This document shows positions 7,630-11,830 of a stretch of 11,830 nucleotides of DNA, piece by piece. The position numbers and the translations under genes are program-made. The stretch is from JBCDBL01 sp039183635 (GTDB lineage Bacteria > Pseudomonadota > Alphaproteobacteria > Caulobacterales > Parvularculaceae). The stretch spans positions 1 to 11,830 of the forward strand of contig JBCDBL010000122.1 in assembly GCA_039183635.1 (NCBI GenBank). Direction: 5' to 3'. The notes under the pieces were generated by a model. The model did not search any database and was not told the origin of the DNA. It saw only the letters and a program-made list of their open reading frames with translations. The stretch's first letter is position 1; every line of letters begins with the position of its first letter.

Positions 7630-8187
7630 CTATCCGATTTTGACGCGCGTGTCGCCGACGAACGCGTATTCAGGGATCGGCAAGTTGGTGGGCGCCGGCC
7701 CCCTGCGGATGCGGCCCGACGTGTCGTAGTGGGAGCCGTGGCAGGGGCAGTAATAACCGCCGTAATCGCCCTTATTCTCCGATGCGTCGACGCCGAGGGG
7801 GATACACCCCAGATGGGTGCATACGCCGACCATGATCAGCCACTCCGGCCGGACCGCGCCGGTGACGTCGGTGACGCGGGCGTCATCGGTTTCCGGATCG
7901 CGCAACTCCGCCAGATCCACCGCTTCGGCTTCCGAAATCTCCTCTGGCGTGCGATGGCGAATGAACACCGGCTTGCCGCGCCAAAAGGCTTTGATGGCCT
8001 GCCCAGGCTCGATGGGCCCCAGATCCACCTCGATGGAGGCGAGCGCCTTGACGCCGGCGTCCGGGTTCATCTGATCTATAAAAGGCCAGGCGACAGCGGC
8101 GACGCCGAGGCCACCAGCGCCGGCGGCCATCAAATGAATGAAATCGCGGCGGGTGGGTTCTTCTGAAGACTGTGTTGTGGCGGACAT
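7630..8187 (-). CDS. petA: Rieske [2Fe-2S] subunit of the bc1 complex
   Basis: The Rieske protein accepts the first electron from quinol at the Qo site and delivers it to cytochrome c1. The 185-residue protein starts with a Tat-type signal anchor: RRDFIHL (13-19) then a hydrophobic helix (about 20-37), which normally stays uncleaved. Cluster ligands are C123 and H125 in CTHLGC and C147 and H150 in CPCHGS; C128 and C149 form the usual disulfide. GPAPTNLPIPEY (163-174) is the conserved Pro loop. It is the first gene of petABC. No clear Shine-Dalgarno sequence precedes the ATG; the 33 bases upstream are A-rich on the coding strand. I could not fix a promoter in the 204-base gap shared with trmL. 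Confidence 0.96.
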   Translation of the reverse strand: MSATTQSSEEPTRRDFIHLMAAGAGGLGVAAVAWPFIDQMNPDAGVKALASIEVDLGPIEPGQAIKAFWRGKPVFIRHRTPEEISEAEAVDLAELRDPETDDARVTDVTGAVRPEWLIMVGVCTHLGCIPLGVDASENKGDYGGYYCPCHGSHYDTSGRIRRGPAPTNLPIPEYAFVGDTRVKIG

Positions 8188-8354
8188 GTCAGATTTGTCT
8201 TTTTTATCTTTGAGTTGTTATTTTCGGTTTACGCAATGGCCGGTGCGGAAGACGCGACGCTACGGATCAACTATTCTTGTTTGTGCAACCATTAAAATAG
8301 AATGTCTAGGCCAGAGGGTCATGCGGCCCAGCGACGCAAGGACGCGGGGGGCGG

Positions 8355-8371
8355 ATTAAGATTCTCTTAAT
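8355..8371. promoter_or_regulatory. CtrA-like box (TTAA-N7-TTAA) before trmL
   Basis: TTAA (8356-8359), seven bases, TTAA (8367-8370) matches the spacing of the CtrA response-regulator site of alphaproteobacteria. The box is also a near-perfect palindrome: ATTAAGA (8355-8361) and TCTTAAT (8365-8371) around TTC. It ends 20 bases before the trmL ATG and lies about 170 bases from the petA start. So close to the start codon, repression of trmL fits better than activation; a role at petA from a distance is also possible. The sequence match is seen, its function is inferred. Confidence 0.45.
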
Positions 8372-8391
8372 GATTTCAGATTGATCGCCAT

Positions 8392-8844
8392 ATGCGCCTT
8401 GTTTTGTACGAACCGGAGAACCCCCGAAACGCCGGCGCCTTGATTCGCCTGTGCGCCTGTCTTGGGACGCCGCTCGATATTATCGAGCCCTGCGGATTCG
8501 TTTTTTCAGCACGCGATATTAAGAAAAGCGCTCTCGACTACGGCGCCCTGGCAGCGGTTGAGACCCATTCCTCATGGGCGGCTTTTGCTAAAAGCACGCT
8601 CCGCAAGTCCGGCCGTCTTATTCTTTTGACCACCAAAGCCGACGGACCGTATTACGATTTTGAATTTCGATCCGGAGACCTTCTGCTGCTCGGCCAAGAA
8701 AGCGCCGGCGTTCCGGACGTGGTTCACAACGCGGCGGACGCCCGCGTCACCATACCCATGGCTGACGGCGCGCGCTCTTTGAACGTTGCGATGGCTGGGG
8801 GAATCGTTCTCAGCGAGGCGCTGCGACAAATGCGCCAAACCTGA
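8392..8844 (+). CDS. trmL: tRNA (cytidine/uridine(34)-2'-O)-methyltransferase TrmL
   Basis: TrmL is a SPOUT-fold enzyme that uses S-adenosylmethionine to 2'-O-methylate the wobble base of certain leucine tRNAs. The 150-residue length is that of the stand-alone TrmL group. Motif 1 is EPENPRNAGALIRLCA (7-22), with the conserved N13 and R19 but Ala at 14 and 16 where many relatives have NTGN. Motif 2 is GQESAGVP (101-108), and motif 3 is IPMADGARSLNVAMA (121-135), which forms the knot and binds the cofactor. The start fits the family N-terminus (MRLVLYEPE), yet no Shine-Dalgarno sequence is visible before it. It diverges from petA and is 101 bases before hemF on the same strand, so the two may be cotranscribed. 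Confidence 0.92.
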   Translation: MRLVLYEPENPRNAGALIRLCACLGTPLDIIEPCGFVFSARDIKKSALDYGALAAVETHSSWAAFAKSTLRKSGRLILLTTKADGPYYDFEFRSGDLLLLGQESAGVPDVVHNAADARVTIPMADGARSLNVAMAGGIVLSEALRQMRQT

Positions 8845-8945
8845 GAAATGTCAAACCTCTCACCCGGAAAAGTGCAGTACCCATCATCGTCAAGTCCCAC
8901 ACGATCCAGACCATCGGACGACGCCCGTTCGTAAAGAGAGTTCCC

Positions 8946-9833
8946 ATGACCGACATCAAAACAATGGAAGAACGTAAATTCGCCGCCAAAAATTGGTTCG
9001 AAGCGTTGCGCGACAAGCTATGCGCCGCGTTTGAAGCCCTGGAACGCGACTATGACGGCCCCGGCGCCGACGAGGCGCCGGCCGGGCGGTTTGAGTACGC
9101 GCCCTGGACGCGCGGCGATGGCGCTGAAGACCGGGGCGGCGGCGTGATGGCGCTGATGAAGGGCCGTGTCTTTGAAAAAGTCGGGGTCCACGTCTCCACA
9201 GTCTATGGCGAGTTTTCTGAAGAGTTCCGCGGACAAATCCCCGGCGCCGCCGAAGATCCGCGCTTTTGGGCCTCCGGCGTATCGTTGATCGCCCATACCC
9301 AAAACCCCCATGCACCGGCCGCTCATATGAACACCCGCATGATCGTCACCACCAAATGGTGGTTCGGCGGCGGCGGCGATTTGAACCCGATGCTTGACCG
9401 TTATCGCAGCGAAACCCACGAGGACGCCGCGGCGTTCCACGCCGGCTTCAAACAAGCCTGCGACGCCCACGACCCGAACTATTACCCGGAATATAAGAAA
9501 TGGTGCGACGAGTACTTTTTTCTTCCGCACAGGAACGAACCGCGGGGCGTTGGAGGGATTTTCTACGATCGCCACAATAAAGGCGATTGGGACAGGGATT
9601 TCGCCTTCACCCAGGACGTCGGAACGGCGTTTCTGGAAGCCTATCCGCCCCTCGTCGCAAAACGGATGGCGACGCCGTGGACGCAGGAGGACCGCGAGGA
9701 GCAGCTGATCCGGCGCGGCCGGTACGCCGAGTACAACCTTCTGTACGACCGCGGCACGCAGTTCGGCCTGAAGACCGGCGGCAATGTGGAGTCTATCTTA
9801 TCCTCCCTGCCGCCAGAGGCGAAGTGGCCTTAA
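8946..9833 (+). CDS. hemF: Oxygen-dependent coproporphyrinogen III oxidase
   Basis: HemF oxidatively decarboxylates coproporphyrinogen III to protoporphyrinogen IX in the cytoplasm with O2, a late step of heme synthesis. The 295-residue protein shows GRVFEKVGVHVSTVYG (73-88), PHAPAAHMNTR (121-131), WWFGGGGDLNP (138-148), the signature HRNEPRGVGGIFYD (195-208) and RGRYAEYNLLYDRGTQFGL (257-275), then GGNVESILSSLPP (278-290). The core reads GGDLNP where many homologues have GADLTP. It ends at KWP, some 20 residues before the E. coli end; from memory that shorter end is usual in alphaproteobacteria. GAGAG six bases before the ATG supports the start. HemF needs oxygen, which fits the aerobic bc1 genes beside it. 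Confidence 0.95.
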   Translation: MTDIKTMEERKFAAKNWFEALRDKLCAAFEALERDYDGPGADEAPAGRFEYAPWTRGDGAEDRGGGVMALMKGRVFEKVGVHVSTVYGEFSEEFRGQIPGAAEDPRFWASGVSLIAHTQNPHAPAAHMNTRMIVTTKWWFGGGGDLNPMLDRYRSETHEDAAAFHAGFKQACDAHDPNYYPEYKKWCDEYFFLPHRNEPRGVGGIFYDRHNKGDWDRDFAFTQDVGTAFLEAYPPLVAKRMATPWTQEDREEQLIRRGRYAEYNLLYDRGTQFGLKTGGNVESILSSLPPEAKWP

Positions 9834-9941
9834 CCGGCGTCCGGGATCGGGCGCTCCACGATCCGGCCTCATGGAGACAGATCCCGGATCGCTCAGTTTG
9901 CCAACGAAATTAAAGATTTCGGACAAACCGGCGTCTGGGAT
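9832..9941. repeat. Palindrome-rich convergent gap after hemF, with a 16-base direct repeat
   Basis: AACCGGCGTCYGGGAT occurs at 9832-9847 and 9926-9941, 15 of 16 bases identical and 94 apart; the first copy starts in the hemF stop codon. Between them CCGGGATC (9841-9848) pairs with GATCCCGG (9880-9887), while CGATCCGG (9859-9866) pairs with CCGGATCG (9884-9891). The first arm can also pair with 9859-9866 through one bulge, so the folds exclude one another. It may end hemF transcripts, but no T run follows. It could instead be a degraded dispersed repeat. Confidence 0.5.
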
Positions 9942-9973
9942 GACTGGAAAGAAGGCCTAATTGTCCACAGGCG

Positions 9974-10450
9974 TTAGTCGTCGGACCGCATGCCGAGAAG
10001 GCCCATAAGGACCATCAACACAGCAATGCCGCCGGCGCCGTAGGCGCCCCAGCCGAGAACGGCGTTGTTGGCCGCGTCCGAGCCGCTCATAACGTTGTAA
10101 CCGATCCAGCCAACGCCTGCGCCCGCCGCACCGCCGGTCAGAAGACCGAACAAAGCGCCGAGCTTTTTAACGCCTGGAACCACCCCGAGGAGCCCTAAAA
10201 CCGCAACTATCAGTGCGCCGGCGAAACCGCCGACGAAAAGCGCGCCCAGCGGCGTGTCCGGCGTGCATTGCATCGCGGCCGCAAAGCCGTTTTGCATGAC
10301 GCAATCAATGGTCGGACTGATTTCCTGAAACGCCGTCGTCGTTGTGGTGACGGAGGTTTGTCGGATCGGATCTTCAGTCTCGTACGTGTAGAGCGGGCCC
10401 AGCGCAAGAACGCCGGCGAGCCCCGCCGGAACGGCGATGCGTTGCAACAT
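9974..10450 (-). CDS. Glycine-rich membrane protein of unknown function
   Basis: I do not recognise this 158-residue protein. A hydrophobic N-terminal segment (about 5-20) could be a signal peptide or anchor. A polar, Thr-rich stretch (21-65, with TTTTT at 35-39) follows and holds the only two cysteines, C50 and C62. Three hydrophobic helices come next: about 68-91, a glycine-rich one at 98-119 (GLLTGGAAGAGVGWIG), and 131-153. The tail is short and charged (RSDD). The simplest topology places the cysteine loop in the periplasm, where a disulfide could form. The start is supported by AAGGGG about 9 bases before the ATG. A weak promoter is possible: on the minus strand TTGCTT (10544-10539), 16 bases, TAAACT (10522-10517). 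It follows the epimerase gene by 111 bases and converges on hemF. Small Gly-rich helix bundles resemble channels or inner-membrane scaffolds, but nothing specific can be claimed. Confidence 0.7.
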   Translation of the reverse strand: MLQRIAVPAGLAGVLALGPLYTYETEDPIRQTSVTTTTTAFQEISPTIDCVMQNGFAAAMQCTPDTPLGALFVGGFAGALIVAVLGLLGVVPGVKKLGALFGLLTGGAAGAGVGWIGYNVMSGSDAANNAVLGWGAYGAGGIAVLMVLMGLLGMRSDD

Positions 10451-10479
10451 AAATCATACCCCTTTGCCAGTGGCGCAAC

Positions 10480-10496
10480 CCGCCCCCAAGGGGCGG
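10480..10496. repeat. GC-rich hairpin between the epimerase gene and the membrane-protein gene
   Basis: CCGCCCC (10480-10486) and GGGGCGG (10490-10496) form a 7-bp stem with a 3-base loop about 30 bases before the membrane-protein start. No T run follows on the minus strand, so it is not a standard terminator; it would be a leader stem if transcription starts upstream. A separate 12-base perfect palindrome, GAGGGGCCCCTC, covers the epimerase stop (10552-10563). Confidence 0.4.
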
Positions 10497-10561
10497 CCCC
10501 AAAAGTTAACGTTTGGAGTTTACCTTAACTCTTACGGCAAGCAAGGCCGCCGAGGGGCCCC

Positions 10562-11719
10562 TCAGCGCTCCAGAACGCGCAGGGTTTCGGAAAAGGCCGA
10601 CATTATGTGGTAGGGAATGCTGGCTGGAATGTGGTCGACGGCGGGACGCCCCGAGACATCGTCGATAACGTCTGTCCAGGCCCCCGGCGGATCATCGCGG
10701 ATATAAATATCGAATATGCCGTCGATCAGACTGTCAATCCGGGCTGAAGCGTCCCTGCGGCCGGACGCCGTCATCGCCAAAGACGCCTTCAGCGCCTCGG
10801 TCTGGGGCCATAGGCGCCGCGTCGCTTTCGCAGGCGCGCCATCCCTGGTCACCGCGTCAAGGGCGAAACCATAGGGCCCAACGGCGGCGCGCTCGGCGAA
10901 GTCGTAGAGCCGCTCCATGTAATCCCCCATAAGCTCTCCCGTCGCCTGCTCATAGCGCCAGAGCAACCAGACCCACTCGTAATGGTGGCCGGGCTCAACG
11001 ATCGCCCCCGTCTCCCCCTGAACCGGCGACCAGTCTGCTTCGAAATACTCCTGCAAAACGCCGGATTTTGCGTCAAAGAAGCGTCGGCGGAACAGATCGA
11101 CCAGATCATGGGCCCGATCGGCGTAGGCGTCCTCCCCCGTTGCTTCGAGCAACGCGAGCATCGCTTCGAGAAGATGCATGTGAGGGTTTTGACGGCGCGG
11201 CGTTTTCGGCGGCAACCCCTCAAGATAGCCGCCATGGCGCTCGTCGCTTATCTCTGCGTCCAGGAATTCAAGGGTGCGCTCGGCCCAAGTGATCGGGTCG
11301 TGGCGGCCAAGCGCCCGATAGGCCCAGGCCATGGCGAGAAGAACGAAGGCGTGATCGTAGGCGTCTCGTGTCGGATCGGCGATCGCGCCTTGCGGCGAGA
11401 GCATATGCGCCCAACCGCCGTCGTCGCACCATGCGCGATGGGTGACGAACTCAAACCCCGCCTCGACGATTTGCTCCGCCGGCCCGCGCCACCCCAAGCG
11501 CGCGGCGTGGGCGAACACATAGATCTGTCGCGCTTGAACCCGGACGCGACGGGCGCAATCGATATCCGGCGTCCCATCGAGATTGAGGCGCTCATAAAAT
11601 CCGCCATGAACCGGGTCCATTCCCCGTTCCGCCCAAAACGGCAAAGCGGTCTGGAACAGCCAATCGCTTATGCGCTGCAAGCGCGCTGCAGACGAAGATG
11701 GCGCAGGTTCTGAAGGCAT
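10562..11719 (-). CDS. AGE-family sugar 2-epimerase/isomerase
   Basis: The product belongs to the N-acylglucosamine 2-epimerase superfamily, (alpha/alpha)6-barrel enzymes that interconvert aldoses and ketoses or epimerise C2 of sugars. In 385 residues the landmarks are DAYDHAFVLLAMAW (about 119-132), NPHMHLLEA (178-186, with H180 and H182), EPGHHYEWVWLLWRYE (242-257, with H245 and H246), RLWPQTEALKA (302-312) and IPYHIMSAF (368-376, with H371). Histidines in these three positions are the catalytic bases of characterised relatives such as YihS. ATG 11719 is chosen because GGGAG lies 7 bases before it; the upstream in-frame start at 11794 would add a hydrophobic 25-residue stretch that looks like untranslated sequence. 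Mannose isomerase, mannose-6-phosphate isomerase, cellobiose 2-epimerase and acylglucosamine 2-epimerase cannot be told apart here. No sugar transporter or partner gene lies within the window. Confidence 0.82.
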   Translation of the reverse strand: MPSEPAPSSSAARLQRISDWLFQTALPFWAERGMDPVHGGFYERLNLDGTPDIDCARRVRVQARQIYVFAHAARLGWRGPAEQIVEAGFEFVTHRAWCDDGGWAHMLSPQGAIADPTRDAYDHAFVLLAMAWAYRALGRHDPITWAERTLEFLDAEISDERHGGYLEGLPPKTPRRQNPHMHLLEAMLALLEATGEDAYADRAHDLVDLFRRRFFDAKSGVLQEYFEADWSPVQGETGAIVEPGHHYEWVWLLWRYEQATGELMGDYMERLYDFAERAAVGPYGFALDAVTRDGAPAKATRRLWPQTEALKASLAMTASGRRDASARIDSLIDGIFDIYIRDDPPGAWTDVIDDVSGRPAVDHIPASIPYHIMSAFSETLRVLER

Positions 11720-11741
11720 CGGCGCTCTCCCAGTTACGGAA

Positions 11742-11771
11742 AGTATGGCACGGGCAAGGAGGACTAAACAA
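11742..11771 (-). promoter_or_regulatory. Candidate promoter of the AGE-family gene
   Basis: On the minus strand TTGTTT (11771-11766) precedes CATACT (11747-11742) by 18 bases, matching the -35 at three and the -10 at four positions. Transcription would begin about 15 bases before the start codon at 11719. The match is weak and no other support exists. Confidence 0.25.
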
Positions 11772-11830
11772 GCAACGCGGACACGTTTTAACAAGCGATG
11801 GAGCTTAAAAACCAGCCCCGGCTACGATTC

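Noticed and set aside
6449..7729. A 426-codon open frame antisense to petB and petA
   Set aside because: It is rich in His, Arg and Asp from reading membrane-helix codons backwards; the opposite strand encodes unmistakable cytochrome b.
10504..10530. Second possible CtrA site, AGTTAA and TTAACT before the membrane-protein gene
   Set aside because: The two TTAA cores are 15 bases apart instead of seven, so the spacing does not fit.
11800..11823. GC-rich hairpin and T run at the right edge as a terminator of a gene beyond the window
   Set aside because: Visible stem arms are only four bases around a two-base loop; any larger fold would lie outside the window.

Overview
The window reads as a chromosomal housekeeping segment from a GC-rich alphaproteobacterium. 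This rests on the alphaproteobacterial-type SecA, the petA-petB-petC order of the cytochrome bc1 genes, a TrmL-HemF pair beside petABC, and one sequence with the spacing of a CtrA cell-cycle box. I cannot fix the genus; a marine Parvularculales- or Hyphomonadales-like lineage is a guess from protein flavour only. I see no tRNA or rRNA, CRISPR array, transposase or phage gene.

Layout. Positions 1-336 (minus) hold the N-terminus of a membrane-anchored, probably parvulin-type, protein running off the left edge. It diverges from secA (527-3271, plus). A four-helix DoxX-like protein follows (3413-3832, plus). A composite palindrome lies between it and a convergent minus-strand block. Read in the direction of transcription, that block is petA-petB-petC (8187 to 5371), a strong hairpin terminator, a small AT-richer TerB-like gene, and mtnP, ending at 3903. 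Divergent from petA are trmL (8392-8844) and hemF (8946-9833) on the plus strand. A second palindrome-rich convergent gap follows hemF, then two minus-strand genes: a glycine-rich membrane protein of unknown function (9974-10450) and an AGE-family sugar epimerase/isomerase (10562-11719).

How the genes fit together. SecA and the putative envelope chaperone both serve protein export. PetABC is the complete three-subunit quinol:cytochrome c oxidoreductase, and HemF supplies the heme pathway that feeds its cytochromes. TrmL modifies the tRNA wobble base and MtnP recycles methylthioadenosine; from memory, both are common neighbours of petABC in alphaproteobacteria.

No gene cluster here looks like a new defence or biosynthetic system. 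The least ordinary features are: the low-GC TerB-like gene behind a terminator that abuts its ribosome binding site; the CtrA-like TTAA-N7-TTAA box next to trmL; two palindromic convergent intergenic elements, one of which can fold in mutually exclusive ways; and the unassigned membrane protein.
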